A stretch of 64,000 bases of DNA from Rhizocola hellebori (GCF_016862955.1 NZ_BONY01000037.1:30793-94792), one strand, 5' to 3'. Positions 7,224 through 15,497 are shown, numbered from the stretch's first letter. A program made the numbers and translations. The notes: generated by a model not told the origin, from the sequence alone.

Positions 7224-7281
7224 GCGTCGCCGCGCCAGGCAGGGCGAAAGCAAGGCGCGACAAACCCGCCGGATGCGGGAG

Positions 7282-7449
7282 CTACTTGGACCCTTGACGT
7301 TCTTGGTCCCAACGGTGTTCACAGGCCTTGCAGAACACACCTGGCTTTGGTTCGCCGCCTAGCCGCTTCTCGGGCAATTGCTCCCCGCACAGCGCTTTGC
7401 CCGGGCGTAGCCGGTCGGCGATGTGACCTACATTGGCCGATGCGGTCAT
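7282..7449 (-). CDS. Small Cys-containing protein
   Basis: 55 residues from the ATG at 7449, 5 nt after the upstream stop. It contains ALCGEQ and VFCKACEHRW, a C-x2-C plus C/H set typical of small actinomycete phage and plasmid zinc-binding proteins. Function unknown. Confidence 0.45.
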   Translation of the reverse strand: MTASANVGHIADRLRPGKALCGEQLPEKRLGGEPKPGVFCKACEHRWDQERQGSK

Positions 7450-7454
7450 GCTCG

Positions 7455-7694
7455 TCACCGATCCCCAAGGTGTGATAACCAGCGACGGTGCCTGGCCATC
7501 TCCTCGAGCGGATCCCAGTCGAGCAGGCCTGCTAGGGCGAGATCTCCCCGGGCCTCGCGGAAGGGTAGGCATTCGGCGCGCCCGTCGATCGGGCAAATGC
7601 CTGTGATCGGGTCATGCTCGTGCTCGCGCAGGGTCCGCCACGCTTCCTCGATGTGCGTGGGCGGAAATGACAGCTTGACCATCGCCATTGTCAT
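7455..7694 (-). CDS. Hypothetical small protein
   Basis: 79 residues from the ATG at 7694, which has GAGGAG upstream and overlaps the previous stop. Contains HDPITGICPIDGRAECLPFREARGDL, a loop with two Cys reminiscent of short conserved proteins in actinomycete integrative elements. No function assigned. Confidence 0.45.
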   Translation of the reverse strand: MTMAMVKLSFPPTHIEEAWRTLREHEHDPITGICPIDGRAECLPFREARGDLALAGLLDWDPLEEMARHRRWLSHLGDR

Positions 7695-7918
7695 GGGATT
7701 GGCTCCTCGGGCGTGGCCGGGCGCACGTAGCAATCAGTGCCTCTGGCTGCGGCGAGGCGAGCAGCTTCCGCGACGGATGCTTTCCTCAGCCTGGCGCGAC
7801 AATCCGCGTCGTGCAGCTCGGCCCTGATTCGCTGACGCAAACAGATACGTCGGAGTTTCAAGGCCACCAATGCGGTGATGAGTCCTGCCAACGCTATAGC
7901 CGCTTCCCGTACCCACAT
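7691..7918 (-). CDS. Small single-span membrane protein
   Basis: 75 residues, ATG preceded by GGAGGT at 6 nt. One N-terminal membrane helix (AAIALAGLITALVALKL) is followed by a very basic, helical cytoplasmic tail. It is the first gene of the minus-strand run reaching to 5938 and diverges from the GntR regulator. Confidence 0.5.
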   Translation of the reverse strand: MWVREAAIALAGLITALVALKLRRICLRQRIRAELHDADCRARLRKASVAEAARLAAARGTDCYVRPATPEEPIP

Positions 7919-8053
7919 CGCGACACCTCCATCGGGTGCACCGGCCGCGGACGGAGACCACTCGCGGGCCGTCCCTGAGCGTGTGTGGACCGCCGGGTAG
8001 CAGGTTCCGGCCCACTACCCGACGCATCGTTGCGCAGCCCCGAGTATCATTCG

Positions 8054-8087
8054 GGTCATCCAACTCATTCGCATGAGTCGGATGACC
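8054..8087. promoter_or_regulatory. 34-bp palindrome, candidate GntR operator
   Basis: Left arm GGTCATCCAACTCATTC and the reverse complement of the right arm, GGTCATCCGACTCATGC, agree at 15 of 17 positions. It lies in the divergent gap between the genes at 7918 and 8171, next to a GATACT hexamer for the minus strand. The rest of the gap (7919-8170) holds a TACTTT -10 candidate at 8129-8134. Confidence 0.6.
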
Positions 8088-8170
8088 GATGTTAGACCGA
8101 GGGCAATGTGTCGCGCAACACTTCGCGGTACTTTGTGGACAGGAGTTGGTGATCCGCTTTGGAGGGTTCG

Positions 8171-8914
8171 TTGAGTCGGCCGATGTACGAAGGGCTAGCG
8201 TCCGAATTGCTGGAGCATGTTCAGTCGCTCAGCCCAGGTGACCGACTAGCTTCCGAGCCGGCACTCATGCAGGAGTTCGACGCCAAGCGCGGCACCCTAC
8301 GTGAAGCGCTGAAGATGCTTGAGCGGCAAGGCTTTCTGCGATCGGTTCAGGGCAAGGGCTGGTATGTCACCGAGCGCAACCCGGTCACCTGGTACGCCTC
8401 ATGGCCCGAGCGCGGCGGGGAGACCGATCTGACGCCTTCCGATGCGTGGGCCCGTGGCGTTCGCGAGCAGGGCCGTACTCCGACCGAGGACCCTATCGAG
8501 GTGGCGGTGCTCATCGCCGAGCCACGCATTGCGACCAGGCTAAATCTTGAATCTGGCGCTTACGTCGTCGCACGCCGGCGGCTACGGTATGTGGACGGGG
8601 TAATCAACAACTCCAATGACACGTACTACCCGAAGACGTTGGTTGAGGGTACGCCGATCTCGCTACCCGGAGACATCGTGCCAGGCGTCTACGCGGTCCT
8701 TGAAGAGCTCGGGCGTGGTTGGGTGAGCGCCCGTGATCAGAAGGTGGCCAGAGCGGCGACGTCGGCCGAGGCGGTGCGATTCGGCATCACGCCGGGCGAT
8801 CCGATGATGGAGACGCTTCGCACGCGATACGACGCAGAACGGCAACCCGTGGCGGTCACAGTGGTTGTGGCGCCGGGTGATCGAACCATCGATGAATATG
8901 AAGTGGAGTCATGA
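8171..8914 (+). CDS. GntR/HutC-family transcriptional regulator
   Basis: 247 residues from a TTG 4 nt after GGAGGG (a TTG at 8159 lies within the ribosome-binding region and the ATG at 8183 is an alternative). Residues 1-70 form the winged helix (LASELLEHVQSLSPGDRLASE, RGTLREALKMLERQGFLRS, GKGWYVTE); the rest is a UTRA-type effector domain. Such regulators include the KorSA repressors of actinomycete integrative elements, so control of element transfer or of the small genes on the other strand is a reasonable inference. The gene overlaps the next by ATGA. Confidence 0.75.
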   Translation: MSRPMYEGLASELLEHVQSLSPGDRLASEPALMQEFDAKRGTLREALKMLERQGFLRSVQGKGWYVTERNPVTWYASWPERGGETDLTPSDAWARGVREQGRTPTEDPIEVAVLIAEPRIATRLNLESGAYVVARRRLRYVDGVINNSNDTYYPKTLVEGTPISLPGDIVPGVYAVLEELGRGWVSARDQKVARAATSAEAVRFGITPGDPMMETLRTRYDAERQPVAVTVVVAPGDRTIDEYEVES

Positions 8915-9312
8915 TGAAGACGCTCAAGCGAGTTGCTGAGATCGCCTACGAGCTCGCCCCGCGAGACTACGCCACCGACGTGGTCAGCTATGACGGGATG
9001 AGCATCGAGCTGCAGCCGACCGGGGTTCGCCTGGACAACGACGGAAGCCGGCTCCACTGGGTGTCGATGCACGCCCCCGTCTGGGAGATCGCTCACGATG
9101 GCGTGGGCTGGCGCGCGACCAGCGAGGCGGACGCCGGCCACGTCTACCGCCTGGCCGACGCCGGCGCGCCTAAGGGCACGTTCGTCAGCTGGTTGCCCGT
9201 CGCCGGCAGTGGTGAGCGCATCGAGCTGAACGAAGGCACCGCCTACGAGCTGCGGTGGGCGAGCAATCCCGAGTCCACGCGCATGGCGCTGTACCTCTCA
9301 AGCGTCGACTAG
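8911..9312 (+). CDS. Hypothetical protein coupled to the GntR gene
   Basis: 133 residues, start overlapping the GntR stop. A soluble beta-rich protein (MSIELQPTGVRL, RLHWVSMHAPVWEI, RIELNEGTAYELRW). Translational coupling suggests it works with the regulator; nothing else is recognised. A hairpin terminator follows. Confidence 0.45.
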   Translation: MMKTLKRVAEIAYELAPRDYATDVVSYDGMSIELQPTGVRLDNDGSRLHWVSMHAPVWEIAHDGVGWRATSEADAGHVYRLADAGAPKGTFVSWLPVAGSGERIELNEGTAYELRWASNPESTRMALYLSSVD

Positions 9313-9323
9313 CGATGAGTGAT

Positions 9324-9357
9324 GAAGCGGTCCGTCCAACTTTGGGCGGGCCGCTTC
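9324..9357 (+). terminator. Hairpin terminator after the GntR operon
   Basis: 14-bp stem GAAGCGGTCCGTCC / GGGCGGGCCGCTTC with two G-T pairs and a 6-nt loop, followed by TCTGT. Confidence 0.6.
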
Positions 9358-9368
9358 TCTGTATCGCA

Positions 9369-9397
9369 ACGTAACGGGACTTAACGGTTTGCGTTAC
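9369..9397. repeat. Phased repeats CGTAACGG / CTTAACGG / inverted CGTTACG
   Basis: CGTAACGG (9369) and CTTAACGG (9379) are spaced 10 bp, one helical turn, with an inverted CGTTACG at 9391. They lie in the 287-base gene-free stretch 9313-9599, which otherwise shows only AT-richer patches (GATCAAAAAAG). They could be binding sites for an excisionase or repressor. Confidence 0.35.
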
Positions 9398-9599
9398 GGG
9401 CTAGATCAAAAAAGCGCCGCACAGACTACCCCCGCGGGTGGACGCTTGAATCAATTCACTCATGTACCGCATAACCGACCGACATCCAGGGAAGCCTTGA
9501 CGAGAGGGGCTGAGTTCCGGATCGGTCTCCCGCACTAGTTCGTTCTGGCGGATCGCCCCGTGCAGTGGGTGGTCCGCCACAGCCTGAGCTGGAGGCCTA

Positions 9600-9956
9600 A
9601 TGAAATTCCGGATCTCGGACCGTTGCGCCTGCCGTCTACGGGCCTGTGGTGGCGGGCTGCTGGCGGCGAAGCTCGGCCTGTTGCTAGTGGGCTGGCCGTG
9701 GGTTATTCAAAGACCTATCGCCGCGATGCTCATCATGATCCCGGTGTCCGCCGGCGGCACGCTGTTGCTCCTTCTGGGCGTGGCCGGCGGTATGGCCAGC
9801 GCGACTGAGGAGATGCTGGGCGAGCTGCGGGCGGAGCTACTCCGCGCTATCGAGGCAGCATCGAGCAAGAGCTATGCGAACGGCTACGTCGACGGACTGC
9901 ACGCGCAAGTAAGCCAAGCGCCGCAACCACTTCGCTCAGTGCCCAATCAAAATTAG
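9600..9956 (+). CDS. Small membrane protein at the element edge
   Basis: 118 residues, ATG preceded by GGAGG at 4 nt. One or two hydrophobic helices (LAAKLGLLLVGWPWVI; MLIMIPVSAGGTLLLLLGVAGG) are followed by an acidic helix (TEEMLGELRAELLRAIEAASS). It is the last gene before the tRNA-Val. No family recognised; it is the last plausible element gene. Confidence 0.5.
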   Translation: MKFRISDRCACRLRACGGGLLAAKLGLLLVGWPWVIQRPIAAMLIMIPVSAGGTLLLLLGVAGGMASATEEMLGELRAELLRAIEAASSKSYANGYVDGLHAQVSQAPQPLRSVPNQN

Positions 9957-10012
9957 CCCCAAGATCCAAAGCCGATAACTCACCAGCAACTCATGATCTA
10001 GGGGAGAGATCG

Positions 10013-10047
10013 AAAAAACCCGGCTCCTGATCTCCAGGAACCGGGTT
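10013..10047 (-). terminator. Intrinsic terminator of tRNA-Val(CAC)
   Basis: On the minus strand AACCCGG ... CCGGGTT with inner pairing (CCTG/CAGG), followed by TTTTTT. It begins 21 nt beyond the tRNA 3' end, so chromosomal sequence probably extends at least to here. Confidence 0.75.
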
Positions 10048-10067
10048 CTACCAGCGGTTTTACCAAG

Positions 10068-10139
10068 TGGGCGATACTGGGATCGAACCAGTGACCTCTT
10101 CCGTGTGAAGGAAGCGCGCTCCCGCTGCGCCAATCGCCC
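10068..10139 (-). tRNA. tRNA-Val (anticodon CAC)
   Basis: 72-nt cloverleaf: acceptor GGGCGAT/ATCGCCC with discriminator A, anticodon arm CTTCC-TTCACAC-GGAAG, and T loop GGTTCGATCC. It is almost identical to the tRNA-Val(GAC) at 19122. CCA is not encoded. It bounds the element on the right and its 3' end faces it, so it is a candidate attachment site. Confidence 0.95.
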
Positions 10140-10202
10140 GCAACGGGATCGTACTCTACCACCTTCCCCAGTGGTCGAGTCGCCGCAGGCGATTGGGGCG
10201 TG

Positions 10203-10634
10203 TCAGCGGCCGGCGAGGAGCCGGTTGACGGCTGCGTCTACGTCGAGGTGGTCGGTTTCGCGGCCGCGGGGCACCACTACATAGGTGCGCCGAAGGAACC
10301 GGACCAGGACGCTGCGCGGCACTTCGAAAAGCGCGTTGCCGTCGGGTGAGGAGAGGGCGAGGGCGACGAAGTCGCCTCGCGGGGTGGCCCACGGCCAGAC
10401 CCTCACGTCGCCGATGCCGGCGGGTTCGTCGAGCCCGGTGACTAGTAGCTCGCGGGCGAAGGACCAGCTGACGGCCTCTCCTCCAGCGGATTCGGCGTGG
10501 AACAGGACGTGGACGGCATATGGGTCGGCCGGGTCATAGCGCAGGCTTGCGCGGACCGGCAGAGACGTCGCGTCTGGCGCGACGAGCCGCAGTGACGTCT
10601 CGACCTCGACGGTCGTAGGACGGATGGCGCTCAT
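10203..10634 (-). CDS. SsgA/SsgB-family sporulation and cell-division protein
   Basis: 143 residues from the ATG at 10634, preceded by GGGGGGAG at 7 nt. The motif SWSFARELLVTGLDEPAGIGDVR, with strands PVRASLRYDP and GDFVALALSSPDG, is the hallmark of the SsgA-like proteins, found only in morphologically complex actinomycetes. Members position septa and wall synthesis during sporulation; SsgB recruits FtsZ. The length fits SsgB. Which paralogue this is cannot be decided here, so no symbol is given. Confidence 0.85.
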   Translation of the reverse strand: MSAIRPTTVEVETSLRLVAPDATSLPVRASLRYDPADPYAVHVLFHAESAGGEAVSWSFARELLVTGLDEPAGIGDVRVWPWATPRGDFVALALSSPDGNALFEVPRSVLVRFLRRTYVVVPRGRETDHLDVDAAVNRLLAGR

Positions 10635-10905
10635 GGACGTACTCCCCCCGGCAGTGCGACGAAGCTCACGCGCTTCGTCCTTCCAATACTCACGGTGAAC
10701 CTCCCGATTACGCTCCGCCATGCGTCGATCTCACCCTGTAGTGGGAAGAGAGAGGCAAAGAGGCTTTTGCACGTGCCCGTAAGAGGTAAAATGCCCTGCT
10801 TTGGTCCGTGCGTATGGTTAGTAGGTGCCGCCATGCCCCTCGACACACTCCGGTAACGTCCGGTGATCGGAGTTGGTGACGGTCCGGTTTTGAAGGGGAG
10901 TGCCG

Positions 10906-11331
10906 ATGGCCAAAGATCCGACAGAACCAGCCACCAAACCGGGCTTTTCCGACCGGGCGAGGCTCACTCTTCAGGTGATCCGGGCAAATCCCACCGGGGC
11001 GATAGCCCTGAAGATTCTGGTAGCCGTTCTGGGCGGTTTGGTAGTCGCTGTCGGGATCGTGCTCATCCCGTTACCGGGGCCGGGATGGGCGATCGTGATC
11101 CTCGGCCTGATCATCTGGGCGGTCGAGTTTGTCTGGGCCCGGCACCTGCTCCATTTCACCCGGAACAAGCTGCGCGGGTGGACGTCGTGGATTGCGCGCC
11201 AATCATGGCCGGTGCGCCTACTCATAGGGGCTGCGGGACTCGTTTTTGTGACGGCCGTGCTTGTGGCGACACTGCGCTTCAGTTTCGGCGTGACGGTGGC
11301 CGATATCTGGCAATACATAACGACGCACTGA
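10906..11331 (+). CDS. Small integral membrane protein (TIGR02611-like)
   Basis: 141 residues, ATG preceded by AGGGGAG. Three hydrophobic segments (ALKILVAVLGGLVVAVGIVLI, GWAIVILGLIIWAVEFVWA, LLIGAAGLVFVTAVLVAT) and the conserved PLPGPGW turn between the first two match a family of actinobacterial inner-membrane proteins of unknown role. A bidirectional terminator follows. Confidence 0.65.
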   Translation: MAKDPTEPATKPGFSDRARLTLQVIRANPTGAIALKILVAVLGGLVVAVGIVLIPLPGPGWAIVILGLIIWAVEFVWARHLLHFTRNKLRGWTSWIARQSWPVRLLIGAAGLVFVTAVLVATLRFSFGVTVADIWQYITTH

Positions 11332-11406
11332 GCGCGTTTTCGGTCATTGGGCGCTGGCTGACCGGATGACTTGACCGGAGCTTTAGAAGGAGATGTGATC
11401 TGAAGT

Positions 11407-11452
11407 GATCCGGCCGCGCCCGTCAACCTCCCCAGGTCAGCGCGGCCGGATC
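11407..11452. terminator. Bidirectional hairpin terminator
   Basis: Perfect 12-bp stem GATCCGGCCGCG / CGCGGCCGGATC between genes converging from 11331 and 11468. Confidence 0.65.
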
Positions 11453-11467
11453 CGTATCTGTAGCTGA

Positions 11468-12262
11468 TCAGTCGCTCAGCCTGGGAACGGGCGTAATTCG
11501 GTTGGCGCGATCGCTTTCCATCAGCTTTGCGCGGTTATCGGTGAGGCGCACCTTGGCGGGATCAAGGAAATCGATGAGGTCGATAAGTGCCCATTGCGCG
11601 TCGACCTGTCGCATATTGCCGATCCAGTCGTGCGTGAGAAATGAGTCCACATCTTTGAGTAATTGGGCGAACCATCGGCGGAATTCGGGATCTAATACGA
11701 TCCGCTCATCGAAGTCGGGATAGGTCATTACGTCGACGCTGGCTTCTCGGCGCACCATCAATAGCTGGCCGATTGCTTGCTGGCGACCGCGAAATAGCCG
11801 GAAATGGGCGTGCTCGTAGCGGGATGAGCCGAAGATTGAGCTGATCTTTTCCAAATGGGCGTTGAAAGTGCGGGTACGCGACTCATCACCCAGGTCGAGG
11901 AATCTCAGCTCCCGTCTGATGATTTCCACCCAGCAGAAATATTCGGACAGCGTGTAAACGGTGAAGTGGCGCGCATAGCGCTCTTCCTCAGGATCGCCGC
12001 AATATAGGAACTCGTGCAGGTATTGGCCGTTGATGCCGTTGTGCAGCCTGCTTTGGAGGCTGTTCGCGGCCAGGAGCAGCGGTTCCCGGTACCGAGAAAT
12101 GAGCTCCTCGGTTTGTTCTGCCTTGGTTTCACGGCGCCTTTGCGCCTCAAGAACGTGCTCGAGCTGGCGCGATCGCTGCGCCATAAAGCCCGAAATTATC
12201 GCGGCCAGAACGGAAAGCACGGCCGAGGCGATGGCGAGGATGGTGCCAGGGTCCCAATTCAC
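11468..12262 (-). CDS. Membrane-anchored hypothetical protein
   Basis: 264 residues. An N-terminal membrane helix (TILAIASAVLSVLAAIISGFM) is followed by a coiled helix (LEHVLEAQRRRETKAEQTEEL) and a cytoplasmic helical domain containing LLLAANSLQSRLHNGINGQYLHEFL and YFCWVEIIRRELRFLDLG. This architecture recurs in actinobacterial proteins of unknown role. It diverges from the conservon, and its base composition is somewhat less GC-rich than its neighbours. Confidence 0.5.
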   Translation of the reverse strand: MNWDPGTILAIASAVLSVLAAIISGFMAQRSRQLEHVLEAQRRRETKAEQTEELISRYREPLLLAANSLQSRLHNGINGQYLHEFLYCGDPEEERYARHFTVYTLSEYFCWVEIIRRELRFLDLGDESRTRTFNAHLEKISSIFGSSRYEHAHFRLFRGRQQAIGQLLMVRREASVDVMTYPDFDERIVLDPEFRRWFAQLLKDVDSFLTHDWIGNMRQVDAQWALIDLIDFLDPAKVRLTDNRAKLMESDRANRITPVPRLSD

Positions 12263-12378
12263 CGGGTCAGTGTGCCCGCAACCGGCACAGTGGACAAGAG
12301 CGGGCGAAACAGTTAAGTTCTTCGCCCGGAGGCATTGTCGTCATACGATCCGCGGTTCATGGCGCCGGGGGAGGGGCC

Positions 12379-12407
12379 ATGACATGCGTGGCGACGCATC
12401 GTACCCT
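12379..12407 (+). promoter_or_regulatory. Candidate conservon promoter
   Basis: ATGACA (12379-12384), 17 nt, TACCCT (12402-12407), then 5 nt to the GTG at 12413. No ribosome-binding site is present, so a leaderless mRNA is likely. Confidence 0.5.
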
Positions 12408-12412
12408 TGGAC

Positions 12413-14704
12413 GTGGTCACTGTGAGAAGTCGCGGCTGGAGCATCCGAGCCAAGATTATGACCTTGGCGGTGGTGCCGCTCGTCGCTATTACCGGCCTTG
12501 CCGTCTTCGGGGTTGCCGCGACCGTTGGTCCCGCACTGAACCTGTTGGAAACAAGCAGGTATGAGCATGCCGTCACCGATCGCGGCGAGGCTCTCATGGT
12601 GCAGTTGCAGCACGAGCGGCGGCTGTCCGCCGGGCTGACCCCGAGTGCGCCGGAGCTGATCGAGCAGCGATCGAAGACCAATACTTTTTACGACACCTTT
12701 AAGGCGCGGTTCGCCGAGTCCAACGGGCGCGAAGACCTGACGGCAGCCTCTGTTCGCCTGGTAGATGCGTTTATGTCCGGAATGGACAGCCTTCCCGAGA
12801 TCCGGGCCGACTTTGATACCAGCAAGACGGACCAGATGGCCACCGTCACGCGCTACTCAGAGCTGATCGATTCGGCCTACAAGATGTTCTCGCCGCTGAC
12901 GCATGTGGCCGACGCCGATCTGTCGCAGGTCGCCCACGGCCTGTTCATCATCAGCCGGACCCGGGAGCTGCTGAGCCGGGAAGACGCGATCATCACCGCC
13001 ACCATCGCCGACGCGAAGATCACGACCACCGAACACACCCGGATGCTCATCGCCATCGGGGCGCGCCGCCAGCAACTGGAAGAGGCGATCTCCGCCCTCA
13101 CCTCCCCGCACAAGGAGAACTACGCACGGATCTTCGCCGGCGACTCCTATCAGGCGCTGTACGCGATGGAGGAGTCGCTGGGCACCCTGCGCCAAGCGGG
13201 CAAGGTGCCGATCGACGGAAGTGTCTGGCGCACAAGCGCTGACGCGGTTCTCGACCAGATGAACCTCACCGAAGGCGCGGCCGCCAAGGCGGCGGTGACC
13301 CTGGCCAACGAGGTCGGCATCGCGGCGTTCACGCGGCCCATCGTGGCCGGGATGATCGGCCTGCTGTGTGCCGCGCTGGCGTTGACGCTCGCGTTGCGCA
13401 CCGGCCGCTCGGTGGTACGCCGGCTCGACCGGCTGCGCGCCTCCGCCCTTGACGTGGCCAACGAGCAGCTGCCGCGGGCGATCGCGGCGTTGCGCCAGCC
13501 GGGGGCGGTGATGACCGATCCCGCGCTCAACGACATACCCATAGTCGCGGTCGGTGTGGACGAGGTCGGCCAGGTCGGCCACGCCTTCGCGGCGGTGCAG
13601 CGCACCGCGATCCGGGCCGCGATCGACGAAGCCACCCTGCGCAAGGGGATCAGCGAGGTCTTCCTCAACATCGCGCGGCGGTCACAGGCCCTGCTGCACC
13701 GCCAGCTGACCCTGCTCGACCGGATGGAGCGGCGCACCACTTCGCCGCAGGAGCTTGAGGATCTGTTCCGCCTCGACCACATGGCCACCCGCATGCGCCG
13801 TCATGCCGAGGCGCTGGTGATCCTCGCCGGATCCGCGCCCGGGCGTGGCTGGCGGCATCCGGTGCCGATCATCGACGTGGTACGCGGCGCGACCTCCGAG
13901 ATCGAAGACTATGTCCGGGTGAGCCTGGACAGGCTTCCCGACGTGCGCATCTCCGGACGGGCCGTGGGTGACATCATCCACCTGCTCGCCGAGCTGCTGG
14001 AAAACGCGACCTCGTTCGCCCCTCCGCACACCACGGTCCGGGTGCACGCCGAGATTGTCGGGAATGGACTCGCGCTGCAGATCGAAGACCGGGGTCTGGG
14101 CATGAGCGAGACCGAGCTGGCCGAGGCCAACCTGCGGCTGTCCGACCCGCCCAACTTCGACCCCGCTCACAGCGCCCGCCTAGGTCTGCTCGTCGTCGCC
14201 AAACTGGCGGCGCGCCAAGGGGTGACGGTGCGGCTGCGGCCCTCGCCCTACGGCGGCGTGACCGCGGTCGTGCTGGTGCCCGAAGACCTTGTCAGCACCG
14301 GCCATGGGGATGTTCCCAGCCAGCCCGCGGTGGCCGCACCGGCCCACAAGGAGCTGGCCGCCAAGCCGTTCACCCAGGACAGGGCCAACGAGACCACGGT
14401 GTCCGTGGTGGATGGTCTGCCCAAACGGGTGCGTCGTGCCAATCCTGGGCCGCCGCCGACTGATGAGGGCGAGACAACGGTTACCGTTATAGGCGAAGCG
14501 AACACGGTGAACCTGGGTGAGCGGATGCCGACGCAGCGGACTGCCGATGAGGTGCGCTCTCGAATGTCTGCGTTCCAGTCGGGTACGGTACGGGGCCGGG
14601 CCCATGCTGTTGGCGGCGTGAGTCCGTCAGGCGACAGCGCGGCGACCCCAGCGCAAACACCACATGACAATGCACCGGGGGCTGCAGAGGAAAGGAGTGC
14701 CTGA
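12413..14704 (+). CDS. cvnA: Conservon sensor ATPase, CvnA-like (nitrate/nitrite-sensing and HATPase domains)
   Basis: About 763 residues; start set at a GTG that lies 5 nt after TACCCT (TTG 12407 and GTG 12422 are alternatives). A membrane helix near residue 20-40 is followed by an external helical region of NIT type, a second helix (about 305-325, MIGLLCAALALTLALRT), and a cytoplasmic histidine-kinase-like ATPase with N box (HLLAELLENATSFAPP), G1 box (IEDRGLGMSE) and GLLVVAKLAARQGV. The dimerisation region has RSQALLHRQLTLLDRMER but no canonical phospho-His H-box. The last 120 residues are a disordered Pro/Ala tail. Conservon sensors are thought to act as receptors upstream of a small GTPase. 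Confidence 0.85.
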   Translation: MVTVRSRGWSIRAKIMTLAVVPLVAITGLAVFGVAATVGPALNLLETSRYEHAVTDRGEALMVQLQHERRLSAGLTPSAPELIEQRSKTNTFYDTFKARFAESNGREDLTAASVRLVDAFMSGMDSLPEIRADFDTSKTDQMATVTRYSELIDSAYKMFSPLTHVADADLSQVAHGLFIISRTRELLSREDAIITATIADAKITTTEHTRMLIAIGARRQQLEEAISALTSPHKENYARIFAGDSYQALYAMEESLGTLRQAGKVPIDGSVWRTSADAVLDQMNLTEGAAAKAAVTLANEVGIAAFTRPIVAGMIGLLCAALALTLALRTGRSVVRRLDRLRASALDVANEQLPRAIAALRQPGAVMTDPALNDIPIVAVGVDEVGQVGHAFAAVQRTAIRAAIDEATLRKGISEVFLNIARRSQALLHRQLTLLDRMERRTTSPQELEDLFRLDHMATRMRRHAEALVILAGSAPGRGWRHPVPIIDVVRGATSEIEDYVRVSLDRLPDVRISGRAVGDIIHLLAELLENATSFAPPHTTVRVHAEIVGNGLALQIEDRGLGMSETELAEANLRLSDPPNFDPAHSARLGLLVVAKLAARQGVTVRLRPSPYGGVTAVVLVPEDLVSTGHGDVPSQPAVAAPAHKELAAKPFTQDRANETTVSVVDGLPKRVRRANPGPPPTDEGETTVTVIGEANTVNLGERMPTQRTADEVRSRMSAFQSGTVRGRAHAVGGVSPSGDSAATPAQTPHDNAPGAAEERSA

Positions 14705-15115
14705 GTGGGGCCGACAACGACCCGCCACGCGACGGATTGGCTGCTAGATGACCTGCTCGCGCGGGTTCCGCAGACCCGATGCGCGGTGATCCTCTCGGTG
14801 GACGGGCTACTCACGGCTACTTCTTCGGGCTTGCCCCGTGACGACGCCGAACATCTTGCCGCCATTGCTGCCGGCTTTTCCAGTCTTGCCAAGGGTGCGG
14901 GGGACAGATTCCGCGGGGGCCCGGTGAGGCAGACCATCGTCGAGATGGATCATGCCTACCTGTTGGTAAGCCAGGCGGGCCAGGGATCGTGCCTGGCCGT
15001 GCTGGCTGAGCCGGACATCGACCTAGGTGTCCTGGCCTACGAAATGACGATGCTGGCCACCAGGGTGGGCACCCACCTGGGAACCCCGTCCCGGCCTGGC
15101 CCAGATGGTCGCTGA
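14705..15115 (+). CDS. cvnB: Conservon roadblock/LC7 protein, CvnB-like
   Basis: 136 residues, GTG directly after the sensor stop, with AAAGGAG upstream. Sequence WLLDDLLARVPQTRCAVILSVDGLLTATSSG, then DDAEHLAAIAAGFSSLAKGA, then a strand pair ending MDHAYLLVSQAGQGSCLAVLAEPD fits the roadblock fold. These proteins regulate the nucleotide state of the partner GTPase. It overlaps the next gene. Confidence 0.85.
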   Translation: MGPTTTRHATDWLLDDLLARVPQTRCAVILSVDGLLTATSSGLPRDDAEHLAAIAAGFSSLAKGAGDRFRGGPVRQTIVEMDHAYLLVSQAGQGSCLAVLAEPDIDLGVLAYEMTMLATRVGTHLGTPSRPGPDGR

Positions 15116-15497
15116 CCGGTCGGAGTTCCCCGGCGACGACGGCCCGGCCTGGTGGGATCACGAGGCCGGCCCGGTGGTGCGCCCGTACATGGTGACGGGT
15201 GGCCGGGTAGAGCCGGTCAGCGCCGATTTCGACCTCATCTCGCACGTTGTGGCGATCACCAGTCTGGCCGCGGAGACCCGCAGCCCCGAGCACCAGTTGA
15301 TCCTGGGTGTCACCCAGGAGCCGAAATCGGTGGCCGAGGTGGCCGCCCGCGTTGACCTCCCCGTCGGCGTGGTGCGGGTGTTGTTGTGTGACCTGCTTTC
15401 AGATGGCCAGATCGCCCGTTACGACCCACCTGATACAGAAGAACTTCCCAATATCGAGACTTTGCAGGCGGTTATCCATGGACTCCGTGCGCTCTGA
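15105..15497 (+). CDS. cvnC: Conservon DUF742 protein, CvnC-like
   Basis: 130 residues, ATG overlapping the end of the roadblock gene. Contains VVRPYMVTGGRVEP and the winged-helix-like stretch LGVTQEPKSVAEVAARVDLPVGVVRVLLCDLLSDG, both diagnostic of DUF742. Its role is uncertain; in conservons it always accompanies the roadblock and GTPase genes. Confidence 0.85.
   Translation: MVADRSEFPGDDGPAWWDHEAGPVVRPYMVTGGRVEPVSADFDLISHVVAITSLAAETRSPEHQLILGVTQEPKSVAEVAARVDLPVGVVRVLLCDLLSDGQIARYDPPDTEELPNIETLQAVIHGLRAL

Noticed and set aside
10068..10139. tRNA-Val duplicate as evidence of a second integration
   Set aside because: The other tRNA-Val (19122) has a different anticodon and lies in a normal tRNA cluster; the similarity is ordinary isoacceptor relatedness.
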